64,000 bases of DNA from Plecoglossus altivelis (lineage: Eukaryota > Chordata > Actinopteri > Osmeriformes > Plecoglossidae), in the NCBI GenBank assembly GCA_036571765.1, contig BROE01000016.1, positions 7,955,491 to 8,019,490 of the forward strand. Reading direction: 5' to 3'. Under the pieces are notes generated by a model, which saw nothing but the letters and a program-made list of their open reading frames with translations, searched no databases and was not told the DNA's origin. The number at the start of each line of letters is the position of its first letter. Position 1 is the first letter of the stretch. Positions 28,401-36,711 of this stretch are shown here, in pieces. The position numbers and the translations under genes were made by a program.

Positions 28401-30617
28401 GTGTAAGTCACACCATGCTTCTATTGTTCCCCTGTAGGCACATGTGTTTGTGAGTAGCCTACAAAGCACTGGATGCCATTTCCATGGCATGCAGGGTCCC
28501 TAGTCAAAGACAGAACAAAGCATGGTCTCATTTTGACCCGTTTCTCCTGTGTTACTGCATTGCACATTGCTGTCATATGTGGTCATGGTGTCATTATCCT
28601 GTTGTGTTTTTCTTCTGATGTTTTTCTTCTACTCCCTTCTTTCCTCTTAAATTCTTCCTCCTCCCTCCTCTCTTTTCATCTCTGTCCTCCCTCATTCCTT
28701 CACCCTCCCCCCCCTCCCTCCTCTCCACCTCCTGTGTACAGTGTGGATTTTGTCAAGTGGTCCTCTCAAGGCATGCTCAGGATGAACCCTGATGCCATGA
28801 ACTCACTCTTCAAGCCGACCATCGACCATATCATTCAGCACCTCAGTGAGTTGAAACTACATTGATGTGTAGTGGGCCTTCATCTGCACACAGTGCCCCA
28901 TGATTTAGTCAATATCTTAGGATATACAGTAGATCCCATGCACAAGATGCTGCGATGTATAGTAGTTATCATACATATGTTTCCTGCTTTGTGATCTGAC
29001 CAGGTGTCAAAGCAGAATGGGAGTGTAGTTGTCAGATGGCAATTTGGGGGGCGGGAGGATGTGTAGCAGAGTGCAGGGTTTTCTTTATTAGATACGCACA
29101 CACACAGACACACACACACAAACACCTGAAGATGCGTTTGTGATTATATAGTAGCAGATAGTGGAAAACTATCCAGGTGTGTCTTAGTCAGTGCCAGATG
29201 AATGAGAAAGCAGACTGTGTTTGCTTGTATAACTCACACATCTCACACATGTCACACACATCAACCTTCATTCAGAATCCTTGTGCCTTTTCTGAATTTC
29301 AGGGATTATCACTGACTAGCACAAAGGTAGCAACAAAAAACACTCCACAAATTGACATTTTATCACAGAGACGCTATCCTTGATATTTTGGGTTATTGAT
29401 CTAACAGATGTTCTACCTACTCTACAGGAGTGCCCAGCCCGTAATCCACTTAACACATTATCTTGTGATTTCTTCTGGAGACATTTTTGGGGCACCCAAT
29501 ACACCGCAAAACATACATTTGCTGCACAGATCTAGGCAGCCAAGAGTGTCTTCCCACCAAGATCCATCACTCTCCATTATTCATGTGGTGTTTTGACTGG
29601 CAGGTCAGGTCAAGTAGGTCAGGTTTTGCTGGCATGCTCTGCTGGGATTCTGTTGAGTGTTTTGGTAACATACTGAAAGACTGTGGCTTCAATGGTTGTA
29701 TTTGTTCAAGGTGTTTTGATTGTAACTAATTAGGCAAACACATCAGTCCTTACAATGATTTATATGTTTTTTATGGTTTGAGAAAGAGAATAGGCCTATC
29801 TCTGGGTATTTGTGTCTATTCACCCTCTAAAATAGGAATCTGTAGAGAAATAGTCTACTATTCCCCTTCAAACATGAGTGTTTTGCAAAGGCCAAAGCTC
29901 AACAATTCCGATTCTAAATGAAGCAGAAGTCTAATATCACCTCATCCAATATCTAGTTTAACCAGAACTCCCCTGTATGTTTCAGCTGAGCTCTTTGAAA
30001 AGCCAGAGGTGTGCCAAATCAAGTTCCTCTTCTTGGTGGGCGGCTTCGCTGAGTCGCCACTCCTCCAGCAGGCAGTGCAGAACATGCTGCAGGGCCGCAG
30101 CCGTATCATCATCCCACACGACGTGGGTCTGACCATCCTCAAGGGCGCCGTCCTCTTCGGCCTGGACCCCGGGGTCATCAAAGTGCGTCGCTCACCCCTC
30201 ACTTACGGCGTGGGCGTCCTCAACCGTTTTGTGGAAGGCAAACACCCGCCGGAAAAGATGCTGGTGAAGGACGGCACTCGCTGGTGCACCGATGTCTTTG
30301 ACACCTTCATTGCCGCCGACCAGTCCGTAGCGCTGGGCGAAACGGTTAAGCGCAGCTACACGCCGGCTAAGCCGTCCCAGCAGGTCATTGTCATCCACGT
30401 CTACTGCTCAGAGAAGGAGAAGGTGAGCTTCATCAGCGAGCCGGGGGTGAGGAAGTGCGGCACGCTGCGACTGGACGTGAGCGGCACGGAGAGCCCCGTC
30501 GCCCGCCGTGAGATCCAGACGCTCATGCAGTTCGGGGACACGGAAATCCGTGCCATGGCTGTGGACGTAGCCACATCACGCACCGTTAAGGCTAGCATCG
30601 ACTTCCTCAGTCATTAG
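4428..30617 (+). CDS. hspa12a: Heat shock 70 kDa protein 12A (atypical Hsp70 family), complete 12-exon gene
   Basis: Seen: twelve exons with GT/AG borders join without a frame break: 4428-4470, 15556-15632, 15930-16060, 19275-19461, 19906-20010, 20219-20335, 22313-22484, 25302-25388, 26212-26316, 26544-26802, 28742-28845 and 29986-30617. They total 2019 nt, or 672 residues plus stop; human HSPA12A is about 675. The actin/Hsp70-type nucleotide-binding signatures are present: phosphate-1 DFGTTSSGYAY (residues 61-71), phosphate-2 DCGGGTVDLT (314-323) and the adenosine motif FLFLVGGFAE (476-485). There is no signal peptide or membrane segment. Known of the family: HSPA12 proteins keep a divergent Hsp70 ATPase fold but lack the usual substrate-binding domain; HSPA12A is enriched in brain and is cytosolic. 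The residues flanking the motifs follow 12A rather than 12B, for example the N-terminal GITPLSPSHI. Inferred: a working ATP-binding protein. The first exon is the least certain part. Confidence 0.96.
6545..6570. repeat. (CAC)n microsatellite
   Basis: Eight to nine uninterrupted CAC/ACC triplets in hspa12a intron 1. Confidence 0.9.
8857..10320 (-). mobile_element. Decayed Tc1/mariner element in hspa12a intron 1
   Basis: The two ends are imperfect inverted repeats: the left reads CTTCAGAAAGTATTCTGACC, and the complement of the right reads GTTTGAGAAAGTGCTTAGAT, with further matching inside. The minus strand still shows transposase-like VKHGGGSIML (around 9498-9469) and remnants of the KHT...EH region and of the second-strand start. 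Stops and shifts break the frame throughout; the longest remaining open piece is 107 codons (9612-9289). It is the non-autonomous remains of an old insertion, of a type very common in salmonids and pike. Confidence 0.9.
9289..9612 (-). pseudogene. Tc1-like transposase fragment
   Basis: The longest open stretch within the element, containing WSDRT, EAWWWQHHAM and ENLLQSSQD, which are out-of-frame or mutated versions of Tc1 transposase blocks (KHGGGSIM, ENLLQSAQD). It has no intact DDE catalytic set, so it is not expected to make protein. Confidence 0.8.
13928..13960. repeat. Perfect 14-bp inverted repeat (hairpin)
   Basis: GTGTTACTGTCTGG, a five-base loop TTTGT, then the exact complement CCAGACAGTAACAC, followed by a partial direct repeat AGTAACAC. 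It lies in hspa12a intron 1. No gene is assigned to it. Confidence 0.85.
15556..15632 (+). CDS. hspa12a: hspa12a coding exon 2
   Basis: Encodes the Pro/Ser-rich N-terminal segment containing GITPLSPSHIQ (residues 16-40). The acceptor is CTCAG and the donor CAG|GTAATG, leaving phase 0. An in-frame ATG at 15561 could serve as an alternative start if exon 1 were skipped. Confidence 0.93.
15930..16060 (+). CDS. hspa12a: hspa12a coding exon 3 (phosphate-1 motif)
   Basis: Encodes residues 41-83, including AIDFGTTSSGYAY, the phosphate-1 loop of the ATPase domain. The exon ends ATG AG|GTGAGC in phase 2. Confidence 0.97.
16061..19274 (+). other. hspa12a: hspa12a intron 3
   Basis: 3.2 kb, unique and AT-rich. 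Nothing coding recognised; only a weak CA-rich patch near 16820-16860. Confidence 0.7.
19275..19461 (+). CDS. hspa12a: hspa12a coding exon 4
   Basis: Starts after CCTAG, completes the split Arg codon and reads RWEGGDPGVSNQKTPTTILL onward through KFKMKLHTTA (residues 84-146). It is followed by a GTAAGG donor. This block is nearly invariant in HSPA12A. Confidence 0.97.
19582..19603. repeat. (AC)n microsatellite
   Basis: Short CA run in hspa12a intron 4. Confidence 0.85.
19906..20010 (+). CDS. hspa12a: hspa12a coding exon 5
   Basis: Follows a long C-rich pyrimidine tract and ATCAG. It encodes residues 147-181 (NLSIDTDLHAANGK, then FAYALAFFKEQALK) in phase 0, followed by GTAGCA. Confidence 0.96.
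20219..20335 (+). CDS. hspa12a: hspa12a coding exon 6
   Basis: Encodes residues 182-220, including VRWVITVPAIWKMPAKQFMR, part of ATPase lobe I. The acceptor GCCAG has a weak pyrimidine tract; the donor is AAG|GTACTA. Confidence 0.96.
20818..20937. repeat. Imperfect (CA)n-rich tract
   Basis: About 120 bp of interrupted CA/CACT repeats in hspa12a intron 6. It produces spurious Cys/Val- or His/Thr-rich reading frames on both strands. Confidence 0.85.
22313..22484 (+). CDS. hspa12a: hspa12a coding exon 7
   Basis: Encodes residues 221-277, with the conserved run EQLIIALEPEAASIYCRKLR and then a variable Ser/Thr/Asn-rich loop. Ends CAG G|GTAAAT in phase 1. Confidence 0.97.
25302..25388 (+). CDS. 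hspa12a: hspa12a coding exon 8
   Basis: Completes an Ala codon, then encodes KEHVRRNRQSRTFLVENVIG and ELWSELEE (residues 278-306). Ends in phase 1 before GTAGAG and a short CT repeat. Confidence 0.96.
25911..25929. repeat. (AC)n microsatellite
   Basis: Short CA run in hspa12a intron 8. Confidence 0.8.
26212..26316 (+). CDS. hspa12a: hspa12a coding exon 9 (phosphate-2 motif)
   Basis: Encodes DRYVVVDCGGGTVDLTVHQ and LPEGHLKELYKAS (residues 308-341), holding the phosphate-2 loop. Borders are CTCCAG and TCAG|GTACAG. Confidence 0.97.
26544..26802 (+). CDS. hspa12a: hspa12a coding exon 10
   Basis: Encodes residues 343-427, from GPYGSIGIDYEFEKLL to FRGHSVEHALRKS, a stretch close to identical across vertebrate HSPA12A. 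The donor AA|GTGAGT runs directly into a GT microsatellite. Confidence 0.97.
26809..26878. repeat. (GT)n microsatellite abutting a splice donor
   Basis: Interrupted GT repeat beginning about 6 nt after the exon 10 donor of hspa12a. Confidence 0.9.
28189..28259. repeat. (AC)n microsatellite, interrupted
   Basis: CA repeats broken by CTCT and ATG in hspa12a intron 10. Confidence 0.9.
28623..28740 (+). promoter_or_regulatory. Exceptionally long polypyrimidine tract before hspa12a exon 11
   Basis: Over 100 nt of nearly pure C/T ends at the CAG acceptor. It is a likely binding platform for U2AF and PTB-type splicing factors, and so could tune inclusion of exon 11. Confidence 0.6.
28742..28845 (+). 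CDS. hspa12a: hspa12a coding exon 11
   Basis: Encodes VDFVKWSSQGMLRMNPDAMN and the following FKPTIDHIIQHL (residues 429-462). It sits behind an unusually long polypyrimidine tract. The donor is A|GTGAGT. Confidence 0.97.
28846..29985 (+). other. hspa12a: hspa12a intron 11
   Basis: 1.1 kb; a CA microsatellite and nothing else recognisable. Confidence 0.7.
29095..29126. repeat. (AC)n microsatellite
   Basis: Short CA run in hspa12a intron 11. Confidence 0.85.
29986..30617 (+). CDS. hspa12a: hspa12a terminal coding exon 12
   Basis: Encodes residues 464-672, including the adenosine motif LVGGFAESP and the C-terminal ATPase lobe, ending SIDFLSH and TAG. Third codon positions are visibly richer in G/C, and CpG is commoner, than in the upstream exons. 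Confidence 0.97.
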
Positions 30618-33600
30618 ACAGGGGGTGCCAGAGAGCGGTTACAAGGGGTCAGAGGTCATAGGCAAATAGAAACCTGCAAGCACAGCACACACACAATGGA
30701 CTGGGCCTAGTTGCTGAAATCCAGTAGGTAGCAGGCCTGAGAACATGGCCTACCTTGATGCTAATCTATTATTCTATTATTCAGATTCAGACCCGATAAC
30801 GAGATTTAGTGGTCATTATTCAGATATGCTACATGACGTAGTAGCCTGCTCTATGCTGGTTGTGTTATTGATACTGCATGGCAGTCCTGTTTTAGGTCCA
30901 TTGTGTGTTAGCTAACTGTGGTTGTGTGGTGAAGCTCTAGCATTGTTAAAAAGCAGGAAGTTTATACAGACGTTTTCCAGCTTTCCAACTCACAGCTTCT
31001 TTACACAGCGATACAGTATATCAGTGTCCTCTCCAATCCCGGAACATAAGAGGATACTTTCATAAATGTTGGGAATAATATAAACTACAGAAAAAAAACT
31101 CTGTATTCAGAAACACTCCTACCCATGAGGCCACACCTTTGTTGTGCCAGGGTTTGAGTGCATCTGAAAGGAAGTGCTTTTCTTCTACGACACCAACTTC
31201 GTTATTGACCGTAAAACTGACAGCTTTCAAATTTGTATTTACCTCATTTCCTCTAACTCCTTATGACACAAGACATGGAAGGGAAGACCTATATCTTACT
31301 AAACACACTTGGTGCATACGCTTCAGAATATATGAGAATTCTGTTCATTGTGATTACATTAAAGCAGTACGTCCAATATTGTTGATATCAGTTTAAGGAA
31401 TTTGGCTTATTGCTACATGTAAATTTCTGTTGAAAAAGGGAATGACTAACACTATTTACACATCAGGCATAAATAACAAGTCTGTACAATATACAATTCC
31501 TCACCAATATAGATGTAAACGGTTCACTCTAACTGTTAGTTCCACAGCGGAATGTGAATCCTTGAATGTGAAGGTTTAGAAGACATGCTGCTAGCTGAAT
31601 CAGAAAGCTCGTTTTTAATGTAGCCATTTGCCATGCGCTTAATTCTTGCCTTTTTGTTAATGTTACTTAAAACAACCAAGGACAAAAAGCCACTGAATCT
31701 TTCCGCTTGAAACATGCCAATTCCATTAGCTTGCTGTGCACAAAAAGTACAGGCTCTTTGGGAAAGATGAAATGAAAAATGTGTTCATTTCTGTAAATAC
31801 AGTATTTAAATATTGTACAGATTTTTAGCGTTATTATTTGAGCAGCTTCAAAGCAGTGTGCGGGCTGTCACTTCAACACCTTTTTCCATTCTTCTCACCA
31901 GCATGAGAGTCTGAGGCAGATGTTCAGTGGTGCCATCACTGTGTGAGACTTTGTCCAACGACTGCAAAAAAAAACAAAAAAAACACACACATTAAAATAC
32001 CTTTGTCTCAAAAATATCACCATATTATTTTAGTAGGTTAACATATATTGAAGCATGGTTTTGGCTAATGTCTGGGTTTGCTTTGTAATGATCAATATAT
32101 GTTACAGAATACTTTGGGAGTATTGATTTAAAACAACTGAATTCATAATGTTATTTAGAATTGGTCTGGCTTTTGAGAAGTGTATCATTCTTCAAAAGCT
32201 AAAAAGTAAAACATTTTCATCAAAGTTGACAGTTAGTCCCCTACTCTTTCAAAAGCAATAACTCTTTGTGAACCATTGTTTTTATGTTGATCTCCCATCT
32301 TTTAGTTACGTACAACCAATGGAGTATTCTTTTATTAGACAGCATTCAACCCCAATGGAGAATGACCCACTGCATTTGCAATGACACGTTGTCAAGATAT
32401 CAATATCATGGAAAGTGGATTTTTAGTCATGTTGTTCAATAAAGGAATTCCTAATATAAGATGTCAAAAGGATTAACCTCAGGTCTTGAACAGAAAAAAT
32501 GCATCTTTTATGGTGGTCAAAGAAAGGCAGTTATTGTTCCACGTTATTTGTTTGGTTTTGGTGCACTCTGAGGGGTTGAAAGTGGTTAAAATGATTAGAC
32601 AAGGCCATTGACAGTTACTCTAGCATTACCTCGCCACAATTGTCATTGTTAAGAATTGCGCTAGCTTCAGTACCTTACAGTTGTCTTCCACACTCTCCTG
32701 CAATGCATGCTTTGCATGTGGAACTTTGGAATGGTTAAAAGAATTATTGCTCACCGGACCATCTTTTGCTTCTAACTTGTGAAGGTTGAGTTAACATTGA
32801 TAAGGATGTTACATAAATCTGGTCTCACTGCTACCATGACCAGTCGTTTACGTTAGTAGTATCTGAAAGAGTCGGTGCGCTCCAAAGAGGTTTGTCTGTT
32901 TCGTTTCCTTCTCAAGGTTGCCCCGTTTAAGCAAATATGCTCTGTATAAACCTAAGAGGGATTCATTCGCCGGTGTAATAGTATGTGCGAGGTTAATCAA
33001 TTAGCAAACAAGTAATCATGCTGGATTAGATCCCTGGGCACATTCAAAGACTGTAAACATCTGTGTCTTGCTCAACTGAACCTGCTTAACATTCCTCCCC
33101 CTAACTTCTGCCTCTCACCTTCATAGACTGGTTAATTGATGAATGTTAACTCTGAAGAATAATTGAAAACTGCAATGTTTTACCTTTTAATGTCTGCTCC
33201 TTTGAATAAATACTGTGTATTTTGTTCAGCCTCCACTGCTATCTAATGCACAATATTCGATGTAGCTGCTTAATCTTTAAAGCTATGTTGAAAATGTATG
33301 AAGACATGTTTAGCGCAAGTAAGCATTGTATTCAGTTTTCAAGGCAGCATCCTAACCCTAACTAGGGAGCTAATGTGTCAGAAAAGCTACAATGTTACAA
33401 TGCTAGTTCACCTACATTTGAATGAATTGGTGGACTGAGACATTGATCTAGCTAGCTATTGCATTCTAAAACTGAAAGTGCATATCTTAATCTAGAATAT
33501 GTAGTAGAAGCAGATATAAAATTTGAAGCTACTTGATTTTATGTTTGTGGTAATAAAAAAAAGTGACGTCACCTCTGCCAAACTTGCTACCGTCAAAACC

Positions 33601-33744
33601 TTTTCACAAACTGCACATCATTCTTTTACTTTTTTGTTGACGCACATGTCCTTTTTCTACCTTTGAGTTAGATATTTAGTGTTCTGCTTAAGCCATTACT
33701 TTAATCAATGCCAAGTATTCACAGTCAAACTGTCATCCAATAAA
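30618..33744 (+). other. hspa12a: hspa12a 3' UTR (inferred extent)
   Basis: About 3.1 kb of AT-rich non-coding sequence. AATAAA occurs at 32438, 33205, 33552 and 33739; the last is followed at once by a TGTATGTGTCTTT stretch, a good downstream element. A perfect Pumilio-type TGTAAATA lies at 31792-31799. Long 3' UTRs are usual for HSPA12A. The true end needs transcript data. Confidence 0.55.
33739..33744 (+). terminator. hspa12a: Best candidate polyadenylation signal of hspa12a
   Basis: AATAAA followed by a GT-rich stretch. Chosen over three earlier AATAAA copies because of its downstream context. Alternative sites are likely. Confidence 0.45.
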
Positions 33745-33816
33745 CTGTATGTGTCTTTCAAATGTATGATTGTCAGTAGTTTATTCTGGAAATCAAGATT
33801 TCATAGGTGCCGCACT

Positions 33817-33895
33817 GTATCAAACTGTAATACACTGTATCATACTGTATCACACCGTATCACACCATATCACACTGTATCACACCGTATCAACA
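33817..33895. repeat. Ten-bp tandem repeat, consensus ATCACACTGT
   Basis: Seven to eight slightly diverged copies (ATCACACCGT, ATCATACTGT and similar) just past the last candidate poly(A) signal of hspa12a. Confidence 0.85.
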
Positions 33896-36601
33896 CATCA
33901 AACATACGAAAGACACACCTGTATGTGTTTACATGCCTTGAGCGAAACACATCATTGCGACGCAAAATGTACACTTCTTGAACAAATGTATTTAAGTTAA
34001 GATTCCTTTCAGAGGCACTCATACCCAGTTTAGTTCAGCGTGTGTGGTTGGTGTGAAGCATGAGAAGCTTTTCTCTAAAAGAAACACGCTGCCACCAACT
34101 GGATATTTACTAAAACTGCACCAGAGGGAAAACAATCAGATGTTTTTACAAGACCCTACAATGATAAGACACATTCACGTTTAGTAATGTAGTTATATCA
34201 TGAAATGCACTCTGTCACACAATATATGCCCTCATAGTTACATGACAATAAAGGCGATCAGTTTTCAGCCAAGGCACCATACCCATAGTGTATGTGCATT
34301 GCTCAGAGGTAAAATGAGGCAAAAATGTGCATACTGGTTTGAAATACCATCTCTGGTTGGCTTGTGTACAGATATCATTCAAATCCCTTGCTGAATTAAA
34401 GCTCCCTCTCAGGACCCTCACGGACGATCCAACTCACTGAACATGAAACCAAACACGGTCTCTTCGAATTCAATAACAGCCTGCATTAGACAGTGAGCAT
34501 GTTATTCTAACCAGAGTGTTTGAGGAGTGGTACTCAACCCTGCATAAGGAAAGGTTGTTTTTAGTCATTGGCTGTGTTCGAGTGGGGGATGGGCAGGGTG
34601 AGGACGGTGGATACTGGTAGGCCTACGTTGTCTGTCCTCAAACGGCTGGATAAAAAGGGGTAGCTGCTGCTGCAGTTTCGAGAGGCAACTCTGTTGAAGC
34701 AGCCCCTCAGTTGCTGGAGCTCTCTCCGCCTACGTTCTCTCTTCAGGGGGAACGGTCAGCTTTGGAACTGTGTGTGTGTCTGCCAATGAAATCATGCAAA
34801 GGAAGAGTGGGAACTTCACATGTTTTTGTTCCATTTGGAGTACGTTTAGGTCCTGCCAAGAGGCGTACCCTTTCCATATGAGGGTAGTGACACATCATTT
34901 GAGTTCATTAGTGTTTATTTGCCAACCCATGAGATGAGTGTCACTAAGCAATGTGAACTGAAGTGAACTGTTTGTGTAACCCTCGACAATCGGGCTTGCA
35001 TTTTACACACAGAGACAGGTACATACCCCCACACACACATGCACACCTTTCTCATTGACTGAAACTTTGAAGCCTTTTTCTACTAGAGATTGAATCTACT
35101 ATCAGTTCATTCTTGCGTCTGTCATCATATAGATTGCAGATGTTTCAGAGACGGAACATGCTAGTATGTGAATACCGAGGACTTTGAAAGACGAGTGGCT
35201 CCTCTCATTGAAAGCCAGAGAGGACGTATCCATCTCCCTATGACAGTAATACCACATGGACCTCAGCATTCTATTCAAGGAGTCTCATAAAGAATATAAT
35301 TTATTCAATTGTAATTATACATTTTTTGACAGCAAGCTCTTTCGCCACCTTCCTTGTTATTCTGTTGCCTGTCCGGCTGTCTCATTTTACATAGGCCCAC
35401 ACACCAATGGTCTATTATCTAGCAATTGTTAATTGTCAGGGTTAACTTTGTTGGATAATTATTTCTCTTGGGCTCCAATCTTCTGTCGTTCCCCTTCATC
35501 TTTTTTGTTTTCCTCTTTTAAGTGTACCTCGCTAATGCCTGATCTGTCTGCCTGTTGTTAGCCACAAAGCCTCACGTCCTCGGCGCAAAGATCAAAATGA
35601 AGCACTGTCATGTGCAAATTCCCTCAGACAAACAGGCAGTAATTATTGGAATTAGCCCGTTATTTTGTCATTAGCCTTGGCGCTGAATGAGAAGATGAAT
35701 AAAAAAGAAACAAACGAAAGACAGTGACGGATGTCTTTAGAGGATTTCAAGAAACAGACGTTTCACCCCCACCCCTTTGGCTCTCGCATTCAATTTGGGT
35801 GTTTTAATGCTATAATGTAGTCACGTTCAAGCATCAAGCAACAAGATTGTGCTGATTAGTATTGTGTGAGTGCTGATGGCTCAGCTCAGGAAGAAGTCAC
35901 AGTGAATGCAAATGTACTTTGTTAGCGTGATGATGAAAAAGGCAGCTTGCCTTTTTAATGCCATATTTTCGTAGCCGTAATTACAGGGTGTGAATTCAAA
36001 TAAATGAATCGATAACAATGACACACAATCAGGACTTCATAAACTGGTGAAAGGCCAGGGACAGATTAATGAACCCTAAACACACACGCACACTCACACA
36101 CACACACCAGCCTGTGACACATTACGTGGGGTACTGTCTGGGTGCACTTTGTGTCTTTTATGATAGAAAAAAGAGGGACGATATTAACATGTTATTTAGT
36201 GTTGATTTGTTTTCACCCACATGTATCCTCTTGAGTCTTTGGAACATTTATAAGGGTAACATTTATCCACCCCCTTCCCTCACGCAGCTTGGCAGAGAGG
36301 GAATAGAGGGCTTTGTTAAGGAAAACAGACAGACCGGTGATCTTGGAAGAACATAGGCAGATGTGGCCATTTTGGAAAGCTTCCGAACGGCTGAACAACC
36401 ATCTGTGACAGTAATAACAGTGGTAACTGTGAATTTTTAGCCTGAAACAAGCAACAGGGAAGTTGTCATGATGACAATGGGATGCTGATACGCTTTACAA
36501 AATAAGTTTGTCCTTTGACTGTCTATTAGTTTGATCCTGTTCCTCTTGAATGTCAGTTAAGGGACAGTTAATCAAACAAAAGTGACTCAAGTTAGTTCAA
36601 C
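33896..36601. other. Tail-to-tail intergenic region hspa12a-pnlip
   Basis: No gene recognised. A TATA-like ATAAAAAGGGG at 34650 and a segment at about 35540-36000, dense in homeobox/POU-like motifs (TAATTA, ATGCAAAT at 35906-35913, GTAATTAC), are the only regulatory hints. Confidence 0.5.
36080..36108. repeat. (AC)n microsatellite
   Basis: Short CA run between hspa12a and pnlip. Confidence 0.85.
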
Positions 36602-36607
36602 TTTATT
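36602..36607 (-). terminator. pnlip: pnlip polyadenylation signal
   Basis: TTTATT on the plus strand reads AATAAA in the sense direction, 37 nt past the stop codon. This implies a very short 3' UTR, typical of pancreatic enzyme genes. Confidence 0.75.
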
Positions 36608-36644
36608 GAATTGGCCTGAATGGCATGTGTGACTGTTTCTAGAG

Positions 36645-36711
36645 TCATTGGCAGAGTTTCACTGTCTGCTTGACGGTCTCATGTACAGGCTCTTCTCCAC
36701 AGAACGCATAG
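36645..36711 (-). CDS. pnlip: pnlip terminal coding exon 12
   Basis: 22 codons, TYAFCGEEPVHETVKQTVKL then CQ and TGA, corresponding to the human C-terminal Cys-containing tail. The acceptor is TATTGCAG. Confidence 0.9.

Larger units (their letters stand above)
26803..28741 (+). other. hspa12a: hspa12a intron 10
   Basis: Contains GT and CA microsatellites and the polypyrimidine tract. TAGTTACATAGGAAT near 27247 and the partly complementary TTTCTATGTAGTTACA near 27535 may be the ends of an old 300-bp MITE-like element; this is weak. Confidence 0.4.

Noticed and set aside
30192..30598. Antisense frames opposite hspa12a exon 12
   Set aside because: Shadows of the GC-rich coding exon.
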